Source: Tanypteryx hageni
Lineage: Eukaryota; Arthropoda; Insecta; Odonata; Petaluridae
NCBI GenBank assembly: GCA_028673005.1
Contig: CM054116.1
Coordinates: 134,159,681-134,223,680 of the forward strand
DNA: 64,000 bases
Direction: 5' to 3'
Both the position numbers and the translations under genes were made by a program. A model generated the notes under the pieces. The model saw only the letters and a list, made by a program, of their open reading frames with translations, searched no databases and was not told the origin of the DNA. Below, piece by piece: positions 45,001 to 55,093 of the stretch (the first letter of the stretch is position 1; each line of letters starts with the position of its first letter).

Positions 45001-46632
45001 TTACCGCTGCCACACTCAATAATATGCATGCAATTTACAGTTGAGGTTATCACTTTGTAGAATTACAATGTTGAAGAAGTAACACTAAAACTTGGTCGGA
45101 TAAATTTATTTGAAGTCAAGTCTTACACGTGTGGTTTCAACGTGATTTGCATCATCATCTGAAGATAATATAGATTGCACCGAGACTGGTCATAAAATTT
45201 TTGAGTTTGATGGGGTAGATTTAATGGGGTTTTGGTGTTATCTCCTAAACACTTGTGTTATGATGTAACTTTCACATTCTTCAAATAGCGTGCCATATTC
45301 ACTGCCTTCAATTGCCTTGCTAATACTACGTTTCCTAAAAAACTAAAAAAACAAGGGGAATAGCAATAATATCTACAATTATTAAGGCTAAACAATCAAT
45401 GCGCACTTATGCATGAGGCGCAAAAAGTTACTTACATTATAGTCAACTGCTTTGGCCATTACTTCGTAGAAATCCATAATTCAAAAATAATATTTTACCA
45501 AGTTACATTATTTTTTAATTAGTGCGATTTTTGCACCTGTTTTCTAGACATAAATCTCCTCAAATTATAATTAATATTTTGAGCCCATTATGAGTTCAGC
45601 TGTTGTTTTAAACTATGTATTACATTTTATACTGGTTGATTTATTTGTATAAAAATACAAATTTTGGTTAAGTACTTTCATTGCTATCAAAAGATGATAT
45701 AGATAACTCATTGAAATCAATCATTGTTATTCTGTAACAGCAAATTGTAAGTTTTACTAAAATTTTTATTCGTATACAAATAAATTAATTTTGAATGGAG
45801 TTTCGCAAAGTACTGCCGTCTAATATCAGTTATCCTAGTTATGTTTTCTATCCATAAATAGTTTCACATTCCATGTGGACACTTAAACCACATGACTATT
45901 AACCTATCATTGTTTCTGATAAGAATGTTCAATGAGAAAATTATTTTGTGAATGCAGAAGTCGCATATACCATTCATTGGTTATAAGGCAATTGACAGGA
46001 TTGAAATATTTTAAGGCATATAATGCAATCTCTAACTTTTAGACAGCCATTCAATCTTTCTTTGATCACTAATTCATATACATACTGCTAGTTGTATTTA
46101 CCATTTCCATGCTGCCCTGTACAAATAGTCTTTTTCATTGTTTATTTTAAATAAAATAAACCAAAATAAATTACAACACATCCCAGCTACAGCTGTTAAA
46201 TAATATTTGTTTAAACAAAATTTTTCTGTTTTAGTTCTTAATAAAATCAAAATAAGCATTTTGTCATGATATTCAAGAGTACCTATTTCAATGCATCCGA
46301 TTAAAAACCATTTCTCGATTTTAGGCAATAATTTGACAAATTTTTGTTTTCCCTTGGCTATATAAAAGAATTTCATTATTCTGCTTTAGCAAGCAAATGA
46401 GATTGACTGTTCACCTTTTCCTCTCCATGTCATCTAAGGCTGGGTGCGTGATTATTCCGGCAGTTACTCGCTTTGCATCCACGTACCCAACACTCTCTTG
46501 CTGCTCACTGCTGCCATGTGGCTTGCTGAAATGATCCTGACCCACCGGGAGAAGGGGGATGGCGGAAGATACGAGACCCACCAAGGGGAGACCACGCCCC
46601 ATGCCAAGTCCCGCCGATGTCTATGTCTTTAG
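32932..46632 (+). CDS. SLC16-type monocarboxylate transporter, complete in six coding exons
   Basis: Major facilitator of the SLC16 (MCT) family, a multi-pass membrane protein whose characterised members move lactate, pyruvate or related monocarboxylates, often with protons. The joined exons 32932-33051, 35109-35235, 40195-40338, 40619-41473, 42348-42539 and 46439-46632 give 1632 bases, 543 residues plus stop. All junctions are GT-AG with phases 0,1,1,1,1. A cytosolic N-terminus of about 24 residues precedes the hallmark PDGGWGWVVV at the start of TM1 (Asp25, Gly26). The second signature, YFSHRRGRAVGFALAGTGMG, is at about 148-167. A long charged loop (about 206-330) separates the two six-helix halves, as usual for the family. 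The last helix follows GWVRDYSGSYS. Substrate and exact subfamily cannot be read from sequence. Confidence 0.93.
33052..35108 (+). other. Transporter intron 1
   Basis: 2057 bases, GTAAGT...CCAAACAG. AT-rich. No other gene was recognised inside. Confidence 0.85.
35109..35235 (+). CDS. Transporter coding exon 2
   Basis: 127 bases encoding MTTQSLVSSFGLLFGDWLES and onward to NLS, the end of TM1, the following loop and TM2. The acceptor is CAAACAG and the donor GTTTGT (weak but consistent), ending in phase 1. Confidence 0.9.
35236..37859 (+). other. Transporter intron 2, left part
   Basis: AT-rich intronic sequence. No transposon could be delimited with confidence. The whole intron runs 35236-40194. 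Confidence 0.75.
38075..39093. repeat. Cluster of GGTAAATGTG(N)ACATTTACC-type motifs, probable transposon
   Basis: At least ten copies or halves of a near-palindromic motif: 38075-38098, 38097-38116, 38124-38155, 38165-38185, 38194-38205, three between 38278 and 38321, 38531-38571, 38612-38624 and 39053-39091. They thin out in the middle and recur at the right end, as subterminal transposase-binding repeats of a DNA element would. (TA)n-like DNA flanks both ends. No coding remnant was seen, and the boundaries are not settled. Confidence 0.6.
39094..39118. repeat. (TA)n microsatellite
   Basis: TA run directly after the last motif of the preceding cluster. Confidence 0.9.
39130..39400 (+). repeat. 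Dispersed repeat family 2, copy 2
   Basis: Collinear with 11255-11520. Near its end is the perfect 16-bp palindrome CTAGGCGGTCGCCTAG (39371-39386), degenerate in the other copy. Lies in transporter intron 2. Confidence 0.55.
39401..40194 (+). other. Transporter intron 2, right part
   Basis: AT-rich intronic sequence ending at the acceptor CTGTCGAAG. Nothing else recognised. Confidence 0.7.
40195..40338 (+). CDS. Transporter coding exon 3
   Basis: 144 bases, phase 1 to 1, encoding GLMTGPVIRRFSYRKVAVTG and onward to SYSIMS: the TM2-TM3 loop with the conserved GP...RR...RKV pattern, then TM3. The donor is GTGAGG. Confidence 0.92.
40339..40618 (+). other. Transporter intron 3
   Basis: 280 bases, GTGAGG...GTGACAG, the shortest intron of the gene. 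No internal feature seen. Confidence 0.85.
40619..41473 (+). CDS. Transporter coding exon 4 (large central exon)
   Basis: 855 bases, phase 1 to 1, covering TM4-TM6, the acidic central loop (run DADEEEEDELADLRRKD, then an Arg/Ser/Pro-rich stretch RRRSSLTPPPRW) and about TM7-TM9 beginning near DPVFVNVVVGLALVY. It is far richer in G+C and CpG than the neighbouring introns and the other exons. The donor is GTGAGT. Confidence 0.93.
41474..42347 (+). other. Transporter intron 4
   Basis: 874 bases, GTGAGT...GGATTATCAG. It holds a hAT-type MITE (41590-41857) and a CpG-rich stretch at about 42020-42290. Confidence 0.85.
41590..41857. mobile_element. hAT-type MITE in intron 4
   Basis: Perfect 12-bp terminal inverted repeats, CAGTGGCGTAGC on the left and GCTACGCCACTG on the right. 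The flanks GTCTTCAT (41582-41589) and GCCTTCAA (41858-41865) match at 6 of 8 positions, a degenerate 8-bp target duplication. 268 bp, non-coding. Confidence 0.8.
42348..42539 (+). CDS. Transporter coding exon 5
   Basis: 192 bases, phase 1 to 1, encoding IAELSDYYTLLVVSAVCGFV and onward to SILILGPIL: about TM10 and TM11. Acceptor TTATCAG, donor GTGAGT. Confidence 0.92.
42540..46438 (+). other. Transporter intron 5
   Basis: 3899 bases, GTGAGT...CATCTAAG. AT-rich. Contains the hAT-type MITE at 44015-44481. No other gene recognised. Confidence 0.8.
44015..44481. mobile_element. hAT-type MITE with perfect 8-bp target duplication, intron 5
   Basis: Left end CAGCGTTTTCCAAAGGGT. Right end, reverse complement, CAGCGGCTCCCAACCTTTTT. 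GTCTAAAG occurs exactly on both sides (44007-44014 and 44482-44489). The 467-bp body has three exact copies of GGGGTTCGCGAA (44049, 44386 and 44447) plus variants, in the manner of subterminal transposase-binding repeats. Non-coding. Confidence 0.9.
46439..46632 (+). CDS. Transporter coding exon 6 (last)
   Basis: 194 bases from the acceptor CATCTAAG to the TAG at 46630-46632, encoding WVRDYSGSYSLCIHVPNTLL, TM12 and a short cytosolic tail ending SRRCLCL. The RDxSGSY pattern before the last helix is common in SLC16 proteins. No PDZ-type C-terminus is evident. Confidence 0.92.
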
Positions 46633-46749
46633 CCGCAATCGGGAGAGGCCTTTTCCGATGACCCCTCCCAATGCTGCGAGTGCCTTGAACTTGTGGTTGC
46701 TGTGCATAAAACCGTCTATGCATGGACGTTTTATTCATTAAATCCAAAA

Positions 46750-46755
46750 AATAAA
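46750..46755 (+). terminator. Candidate poly(A) signal AATAAA for the transporter
   Basis: First AATAAA after the stop codon, about 120 bases downstream. A second candidate is near 46782. The actual cleavage site is unknown. Confidence 0.45.
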
Positions 46756-47437
46756 CAAAAGTATTTTTAAGGAATGATGAAAAATAAAAATTCAAAATGT
46801 TCCCTCACTTATGTTCATTACTTTTGTTAAAGATGTGCCAGAATAAAGAACACACAAAATTAAGTGATAACTTCAACTAATAATGTGCAATCCATAACCA
46901 TACAATATGCCTCGTATGAGCATTTAAATAGCTCTTGTGCTAGTTTACGAACAGCAAAACCTTTTACACAGCAAATGACAAACTTTTGGGATATATTCTT
47001 CCCAGCAGTATGAAAAATAGTATAGCATTTTTATCCTTGATCCATCATGAAATGTGAAAAATATGTCACCTGAATTCCTCATCAGATCAGCCACTTCACA
47101 AACAAGAATTCAATCAGCATAAAACATTTAATATCTGCATAGAATGTAAATATCAAGGTCATATACTTGCAGTATTTTTGTAAGCGATGCTGCACTCCAC
47201 ACTTTTCATGAGTGTTTTATTTTTGCTGGAAATAAAAGCTGTAATCAACATTTACTTCCTCACGTGACTGTTTTTGATGCACACATTTTCTCTGATCTGG
47301 CAGTAATTAACCCCATGGTTACACAAGCAAAATGTCTAGTGATAAGAGATATTTTTTGTGTTTTTATAAACAGTAATGTTAAATTACAAATATTTTAGTT
47401 ACTTATTTGCAAATGCCATTATCTATACATATATAGA
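46756..47437. other. AT-rich spacer
   Basis: Nothing recognised. Confidence 0.4.
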
Positions 47438-47592
47438 GTTGTCTCTTTCCTGTGCTGATAAAGGGATCACCCCCGAAAGCTCCCGTGATTTTGTTTTTTG
47501 TGTGTTTTGCATGTGTCACTTTGACACCCCCAGCAGCTTGAAGACGTCTTATTGGTGAGTGCTCACTGGGCTTCCTTATCGCAACAACTTGT

Positions 47593-47598
<6 letters not shown>
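47438..47598. mobile_element. Partial copy of the (TA)n-associated MITE
   Basis: Shares GCTGATAAAGGG, CCCGAAAGC, TTGACACCCC, ATTGGTGAGTGCTCACTGGG and the end CAACAACTTGTTGCCATAT with 15724-15938, and runs straight into (TA)n. The left end is not clearly preserved. Confidence 0.7.

Positions 47599-47655
<57 letters not shown>
47597..47655. repeat. (TA)n microsatellite
   Basis: Almost 60 bp of uninterrupted TA. Open frames here read as alternating Tyr/Ile and are artefacts. Confidence 0.95.
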
Positions 47656-47658
<3 letters not shown>

Positions 47659-47659
47659 G

Positions 47660-47740
47660 GTTCCGGAAAACTGACACAAAATGCAAATTCGCGAAGTGCA
47701 AGTCCCATTTTCCCATAAGACGCCATGTTATTACGAGAGA
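47660..47740. repeat. Probable transposon-derived segment
   Basis: GCAAATTCGCGAAGTGCAAG followed by CCCATAAGACGCCATG looks like an end fragment of a DNA transposon, but no partner end was found. Confidence 0.25.
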
Positions 47741-47824
47741 GTAGTTCCCAGCCAATATAAAAAATTCACTTTTTTATCATATATAATGCAGTTAGACAGA
47801 AAATAAAAGAAAACGTAACCGCAA

Positions 47825-48350
47825 ATGAAAAACCTAGCATTATAAAGTTAAAAAAATACTTTTAATTACCTCAAAAACGCATAATAGCAAATGCAAATCC
47901 AGCATAACAAAGCGATAACACTTCTCTCCGCACGTACAGTTTACCTCGACACAATTTCGCATGCTATTTTCGATCTTCTTTTGTTCATTCTAAGGAAATG
48001 GTTTCATTTAAATTAAACCACTGAAATAGAATATTGAGTACATCATGCACAAATGTTTTCCTGGTTTCTGCAACTAACATTTCTAAGATGCAAAAAAACA
48101 CTAGCATTAAAAAGTGGTTCCATTTCTTTTACTAATTACGTTAGAAATGCATAGCAGATAACCAAAACCTAGTGTAATAAAGTTATAACATTTCTTTTAG
48201 TAATCGCATTTAAAATACGCGGCAGAAAATCTTACGTTACAAGATGATAGCAATTCTTAGATTTACATTAAAAATTCATAATAAACAATGAAACCCTACC
48301 AAAACAACAGTTCCTTAAATTAAATTCAAAATACAAAGATAATAGCAGTA
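47825..48350. repeat. Degenerate tandem repeat of about 67 bp
   Basis: Units with AACCTAGCATTATAAAGTTA, CATTTCTTTTA and GCATAGCAGA-like landmarks start near 47829, 47892, 48093, 48164, 48230 and 48290. A non-repeat stretch separates the second and third. Confidence 0.55.
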
Positions 48351-48617
48351 AATTATTAAATATTTCGGCCAAATACCAGCCAGCAACCTCATACGCGATA
48401 AATGAATATTTCAATGTCATACTCATAAAAGTTGTGAAAAACTAATGCGCAGGAGGCTTTTTCATTAGCCAATAATTTCTAATTTGGCCGCTAGATGTCA
48501 GCAACTTCGACTGTTATCGAAAATAGCACCGTTGGCAGTTAGTTTTAAACTGAGCTACAAAAGAATTAAGTTGAATATATATAAGTTGTTGCCATCCATT
48601 TATTATATATATGTGTG

Positions 48618-48623
<6 letters not shown>

Positions 48624-48662
<39 letters not shown>
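48624..48662. repeat. (TA)n microsatellite
   Basis: Uninterrupted TA, preceded by TGTGTGTATGTG. Confidence 0.95.
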
Positions 48663-48666
<4 letters not shown>

Positions 48667-48690
48667 TTAAGGAAAAGAAAAGGTAGTGAC

Positions 48691-48795
48691 AAGGGTGCCA
48701 ACCAGGTGTTGAAGGAAGCCCAGCGGACACTTACCAAGTTGGCAGGCTACTGGGGGTGTCGAAGAGACACGTACAACATACAAACTCAAAAAAAC
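48691..48795. mobile_element. Inverted partial copy of the (TA)n-associated MITE
   Basis: Reverse orientation relative to 15724-15938. Shares CCAGGTGTTG, AAGCCCAG, ACTTACCAA, GGGGTGTCGAAG and AGACACGTA. A TA array lies just to its left. Confidence 0.65.
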
Positions 48796-50509
48796 ATATA
48801 TATTCTGTTATTATGGAAATTATCCGAGGTATGAATTCTTTCATTTACTGAACTTCTCTAAAAAAATGAATCCTCACCATTAGAATTTTACTTGACACTA
48901 ATAGCATCTATAATTAAAGGATCTATTTTATTGTAGCAATTTTCCAATTATCCAGGGAAAGAATATCAAGTCTTTACAATAAATCCTTCTCTTTTCTATC
49001 TGCAACCTAATATTAGAATATATTTTCAATTTGCAGATAATTTGGAATTAAGTTATATGCAAAGAATAAGAGATATATGAATTTTATAATTTGCATCCCA
49101 TACTTTTCTGCAGGGGTTCCTTAAAATTTTGAAGGCACCCTCTTAAATATAAACAAAATATCAAGATATGAAGCAAGGCAATATATTTTCACATGCAGGT
49201 AACACAAAATTTGAACAGAGGTTGACTATGGTTTGTCTAATTGCTTTCCGAGGCTGAAAGTATGAAAACATTATGGATGTCCTTCCCTCAAAGCTTGAGA
49301 TGGCCTTAGGAGGGAAGTCAAGGGACCATTCCAAATTTCTGCTGAAATTCTCCCTTTTTATCTCATTCTCCCTACAAGTGAAAGATAAATTCTTGTACTA
49401 GCTTTCCCTTTCCAAGTTTTGACTTTTTAATTCTTTTTGAACCTCCTAATTGGTAGTTTGATCGTTTTTTCAGTCTCACATTTACTAAACTTGTATCTGT
49501 AATCATTAGTTTCTCGAAATCAGCGAGGTAGGTGGTGTGTGATAAATAATATGATATCCAACCAATTCAAGAGCATTTAAACAGAAACTAGACAGAGTTG
49601 AATCAAAAATCCTTCTGCTCACACATTCCTCAAATTTACCTCCTTTAGTTTACCATCATGTTTTCAAAAATTTTATTTAGAGCTTTTGTTGTCATTTTCA
49701 TATCTGTTGCTAAGAGTAGAATACAATTTTGTCGTTACAAATATTGCAAAACCAGGAATTTCTTTATTTAATTGTACATGAAATGGTCCTTCAGAGGCAA
49801 AGTTAAATAAATAAATGTGAGCGTATAATAAGTTGGAAATGTCTGTCAAACTTGTAAAAACAATTTTACTTGCAGAAAAATATTTGCTGGAACCCTATAT
49901 TTTGTGAGAATGTTGCTGACAGAGAATGAATGGATTTTAGCAATGAAGTTGTTTTTCTTATCATGAGAAAATAAAACTCAGAATTTCCTTTTTCCAAAAA
50001 AGAATTATCCTAACAACTCTTGGTTTTCTTCTAGCATGGGGATGACGTGTTGATATAAAACTGAATTTGTTTTGATAAAAATTTAGTTAAAATATAAAAG
50101 TGTTTGAGTCCACTATTTTCATTTGAATGGTAGTTATGCTCCTGAAGGCATGTGCCCTTTTGTATGTACTGCATATAATGCTCCAAACTTTTCGAGCTCA
50201 TTTTGTGTTCACTAATATGGCGCTATTAGCTCTATATCAAACTAACATTTAACTTCATCTTGTAAGATGAAATCATGATTTATGTGCGTCATTTACCGAC
50301 AATGATGACGTAACAGGATGAACCACATTTTTGAGACCCCTTCTTTTGGGGGAACATATGCACAGCATACTCCACATACCGCATCACTCCAGCCACACAA
50401 CACGCGGTAGAATCCCGAAAGTCTTGGAAGGAGTACAAAAACACCGCGGAAGCCTTCGTATTAAGATAAGCCTTGTTCAGCACTTACAAATCTACTTTGT
50501 GAACAAAAA
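48796..50509. other. AT-rich spacer
   Basis: No gene recognised. Confidence 0.4.
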
Positions 50510-52440
50510 GATGCAAAATCTGAATATGAAAGGTATTTTTCTATTTCACAATATGAAACTGTGGAATGGTTAACTGTCTGTGAAACGTGATCTAGACTTT
50601 TTTGTTTGCCATGTTTATTGTTCTCAAAAGAGAGTGGTGTATGGAATAAGCATGGGTTTTTCGATCTTAACCGCAGCAGCATGGCAAAAACATTAAAGAT
50701 CTCAATCATATGTCCAGTCTTTTCTGAATCTTAAAATGTGTGGAAAACAAAGAATTGACACTTGACTTGATAACAAAATAAAAATTTCAATAAACCGGCA
50801 TAATGAACCAGTGAATAAAAATAGAAATATTTTGAAAAGGCTCATTGATGCAATATGCTACTTATCTAAAGAGGAGCTTCCTTTGGGAGATCATGTTGAG
50901 TCTAAGAATTCAATGTATAAAGGTAATTACATATATAGAATTTTAAAATGTACTTCGCGACTATGATCCTATTTTAGATAATTAGAAAATGATTTTATCA
51001 AATCTATATCTAACGTTGTTGAAGATTTAATTTAATTTAATTGATTCAGCAACATTTGTAGCCATTATACTGGATGAAACTTTTGATGTAATGTCAAAAT
51101 GACAGCTCTCAACAGTTTTGCATTTTGTACATTATGGGAAAAATACACGAAAAATTCATTGTGTTTATAGATGTTAGTGCTGATAGAACTTCTAGTTAAT
51201 CATGTTGTTAATACAGTTGAAGAATGTAAAATTGAGGGCAAATTAGTTAGACAGACTTATGTTGGGGCATGTGTGGATATATAAATGGATTGCAGAGCAA
51301 AGTTATCAATACCTACTCTTTAGCACTTTTTACATATTAATATGCTCATGTGCAAAATTTAGTTTTAAAACAAAGTCTTTTGAATATCAAGGAATGTGGG
51401 TCTTTTTTCCAAATTGTAAGTGGAATTACAGCTTATTTTTCTAAATCCTCTAAAAGAGTGCATGCTCTACAGGATTTTGTTAATAAAAATTATCATCCAT
51501 AGCACCTACCAGATGGAATTTTACATCCTGATTTACAAATACAGCGAATAATTACAGGACTCAATTAATTGATTTTTTTAAATTTGTTATAGAGAATTCT
51601 GAAAAATGAGACATTGACGCCATTGTTAAAGCATATGGATTTTTCATCTTCTTGCATGATTTTCAAACAGTTTTGTTCCTTGAAAATTTTCAAAACTTTT
51701 CGATTAGGTATATGTACTGTTGTACAAAAATAAATAAATAATATTAAACAACAGCTAAAGTATGATGAGAAATATGGATTTGGTGATATATGGGCTTCAG
51801 TTGTAACTGAAAGAAATCCAATTGATGAACCCAGGACAAAGAGACTAAGAAGAAGTATATCAGAAGATAAAGAGAAAAATGCCTATCTTCTATTATTTTG
51901 TAAAATAATTGATAGCATATTGACACAAGGTATATGTCATTACATAAAATTGAATTTGTTACCCAACTTTGCCATGAAAAGCATGAACAGTATTCTAAAA
52001 CTTTTCCAGGCAGGGTAGCAGATAAATTAATACATTTCTACGGATCAGTTTCTGACTACATTTGTTTGAAGAATGAACTCACAGTGTTCTATTTTTCTTC
52101 TGAATTCTCAAACAAATCTGTACAGGAATTACTGAACTTCATGGAAGAAAATCATCTCAAGGTTGCATTTACAGAGGTTTATAAACTGGCTGAACTAATT
52201 CTAACTATACCGAGTAGTACCACTGCAGTAGAATGCTCATTTTCTGCAATTAAACAACTAAATATGTATTAGAAAGAAACACAAATGCAGGAGAGATTAT
52301 GTGGTCTCAGTTTACTTACAACTGAAAAGGGTTTACTTATGAAGTTAAAACAAAGAAGTTCATTGTATGATGACATTATAAAGCAGTTTTTATTGCAAAG
52401 AAGAAGAATGGGACTAATTTATAAATGAAATCAATGAGTT
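50510..52440 (+). pseudogene. Decayed hAT transposase (ZMYM1-like type)
   Basis: Many-stop relic of a hAT-family transposase. Recognisable blocks in order are an N-terminal zinc-finger-like segment (about 50515-50700), KNRNILKRLIDAICYLSKEE near 50820-50880, FVAIILDETFDV near 51050-51090 (the acidic catalytic region), DIWASVVTERNPIDEPRTKR near 51790-51850, and a C-terminal dimerisation part in 51934-52272 with AELILTIPSSTTAVECSFSA. Frameshifts and stops occur throughout. No terminal repeats or target duplication were identified. It is older and more degraded than the related element at 55094. Confidence 0.82.
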
Positions 52441-52805
52441 AGTAGAATTATGAATTCTCAAACTTCAGTACTGTCAACATCTTTAATAAATAATTTTATT
52501 TAAACCCATACTTCTTTATGCTTTTTATACACATATGAAGTATATTATCATTTATTAAAATCATAATAAAATTCATAAGAATATAGTTTGTTCCTTTGTC
52601 AATTATTCACCAAATAGCGTGTCCGTATTCACAAAAATGGATCAATCAGTCTACAAACCAGGACTAACAGTAAACTTCTGAATCATTGTGTTGGATTCTC
52701 AACTGATACCTATTTCACAGTAGTTTGTTGATATTCCAGTAACTGTGAGTATAAACAGTAGTTCTATTTTACCATTTTCCTTCCGTTCTTTCAAATGCAA
52801 TTTAA
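52441..52805. other. AT-rich spacer
   Basis: Nothing recognised. Confidence 0.4.
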
Positions 52806-52807
52806 TA

Positions 52808-54015
52808 CAGGCGACTCCCGAGATTCGACTGGGATGCGTTCCTGAAAATGTGGTCGAATCTCGAACAGTCGAATGTCGAACGCCGATTTTCGGTACACAA
52901 ACACTCGGGAAAAAATTACCAAGTTCACTCTCGCGTTATATAAACATAAAATAACATTACTCAAATGTTAATAAAACAATATTGTTTTGAATTGATAAAA
53001 AAAATTTAATATATAATTTATACGTGCACTGTAAAGAAAAAATCTTTTTTTCGTATGACTATCTTGCGTAAAAAATTCCAAATTGAATCCAATCTGCCTC
53101 ATCGTTTCCCATGTCCTTTAAATGAAGGAATTACTTGTATTTGTACTTTACCAACACATTTAACAGGAAAATCACGAGTAATATTTTGACTATTCGAGTT
53201 TCAAAATTTTTAATAAACGGCGCATACATGCAGATCGCAGCACATTCCTAAAGAGCCCTAGCAAAGACGGTTTGTGGCCCAACTTGCTACAGTACTGAAT
53301 ATATCTATGCATAAAACTATACCGTTATCACAGCAAAATTATATAAAAGTTATTAAAAAGGAGAAAATTACTTAGGATTTAAAAAACAATGACATTGAAA
53401 ATATTTTATTTCCTTAAATCTTTTACAACTGCGTCTACTGGACTTAGTTTATTAATTACAAAGTTCAGAAATTTTAGTTGGAAGAAGAGGGGCTACTGGA
53501 TTTGCTATTAACTGGGGAATTGGGTGGGTTAGTCCTTGCCTCCGAAGTTGAAGCAGCTTCTGCTGGCCGTGCGATTTCAGCATGGCTTTCCTATTGATCA
53601 ACACGCTTTAAAATTTTTAATTTTAATTCGTAAATATGAGTCATATGCACTCTTTTATTGGATACACTCGGATTATCACTATTAAATTTCCTTTTAGATG
53701 CCATGTCAAGGGATAAATTTAAAAATAAAAAATAACTAATATAAATGATTACAACTAAAAAACGAGCGAAATCAGTACAAATTCAAACTGCAATAACAGG
53801 AATAACGATGTCTGGAGAGAAACTACACCTTATATAAATGATTAAAACTAAAAAACGAGCGAAATCAGCACAAATTCAAACTACTACAACAGCTTTAACG
53901 ACGTCTGAGAAAGTTTGAAAAATTCCGCGTGGTCCGGATGTGACGTCGGCTAGTTCGACCGGTCGAATTCTCGAGTTGGTCGAATCTCGAGCGGTCGAAT
54001 CTCGGGAGTCGACTG
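52808..54015. mobile_element. Deleted Tigger/pogo-like transposon with TA duplication
   Basis: The left end CAGGCGACTCCCGAGATTCG and the right end, reverse complement, CAGTCGACTCCCGAGATTCG are terminal inverted repeats with one mismatch in 20. TA flanks both sides (52806-52807 and 54016-54017). The right subterminal region repeats the GGTCGAATCTCGAG motif several times. Two direct 70-bp repeats with a 93-bp period start near 53741 and 53834. The minus strand holds a transposase remnant. Total 1208 bp, about half the size of an autonomous pogo element. Confidence 0.88.
53455..53704 (-). pseudogene. Tigger/pogo transposase remnant
   Basis: Reading leftward from the ATG at 53704-53702: MASKRKF, then YELKLKILKRVDQ, a stop, and ESHAEIA, the pipsqueak/CENP-B-type DNA-binding helix-turn-helix of Tigger transposases. 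It then jumps to a Ser/Pro/Glu-rich C-terminal-like stretch (RPAEAASTSEARTNPPNSP). The DDE catalytic core is deleted. Lies inside the 52808-54015 element, antisense to the host genes. Confidence 0.75.
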
Positions 54016-54279
54016 TACTAATCTTATTTTAGATGTAATCAATTTTGGATAAAAGCGCCTTACTAAAAAGTTAGTGATATAACTGACATTTATGGGATAA
54101 ATGCCAGGACACCTCACATGCAAAAGATTATTTGCGCAGATGTAATTAGCACAAAAACTACTTCAACACAGTATGTACTGTCATTTTACCATATGTACTA
54201 TACTACTATAGTAGTTTTGTTACTTCCCTAGAAGTGGCACACATATTGCCTGATGCCATGCCAGTTGCCCACAACTTTT

Positions 54280-54972
54280 TTTAGCCTACTTTCCATAATG
54301 GAAATAGGCTTATAGTTTTGTTGTTGTGTCTGTCTGTCTGTCCATTAACTTTTGCACCAATAGACTGATTTTCATGACACATGGTGGAAATCTCCTACTA
54401 CTGAAGTCAAGCTCCCTAGGATAGTTTTTGTTGCCAAGATTGAAAGTCCCGGGTTCGATTCCAGGAATTATCCTTCCCATTTGATTTACATAGGAAATCT
54501 GAAATCCATTGTTAAGGGTAATTTTCTCTTGCACATTAAAATATCTTAGAATTTTAATATCGGTACAGGATTTGTACTATTCTCTGAGAAAAAAAATGTA
54601 AATTCAAATTTCTATTGTAGAATTTTGCTTATACTAGAATGAATTTCTTCGAATTTTTCATAAATACTGGCTTTTTAGCAGTTTTTATCACTCATTATGA
54701 GAGTGTTCATAGCAACTACTATTGTTGGACTCAGATTCAGTATAGTCTAATGCATACATGCATTATTTTTTCCAAACAAAATACACGTGATCAATTTAGT
54801 TTTTCATTTGAATGTATTTGTTATATTTTATAACACTAATTTATGAAATATGGGAGAACAAAGAGCAACTCATCCATGGTTATTTTAAAGCTATTAAAGC
54901 CAATATAAGTATTAAATAAATATTATGTGGAAATTAGTCATCATAAGTTCCATTTGGATCATCTTGTTTCGT
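54280..54972 (+). repeat. Dispersed repeat family 1, second full-length copy
   Basis: Starts TTTTTAGCCTACTTTCC, continues with TGTCTGTCTGTCTGTCC, a tRNA-like foldback (54418-54473) and the CACGTGATCAATTTAG block, and ends near TTTGGATCATCTTGTTT. It lacks the 235-bp tandem duplication of the 26310 copy, so the single-unit length is about 690 bp. Confidence 0.8.
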
Positions 54973-55093
54973 CCTAATTGCACGCCTAACACCAATGATC
55001 AGGATATGCCACTGATATCTAGATATTTGTGAAATTTTTTTCTGTTACTGTGAGAGGATATAAAATTTAAAAGAACTCAGTATTAGTCATCAG

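Noticed and set aside
47559..47744. Tyr/Ile alternating frames (also 15650-15898, 47403-47726 and 48484-48834)
   Set aside because: Translations of (TA)n microsatellites.
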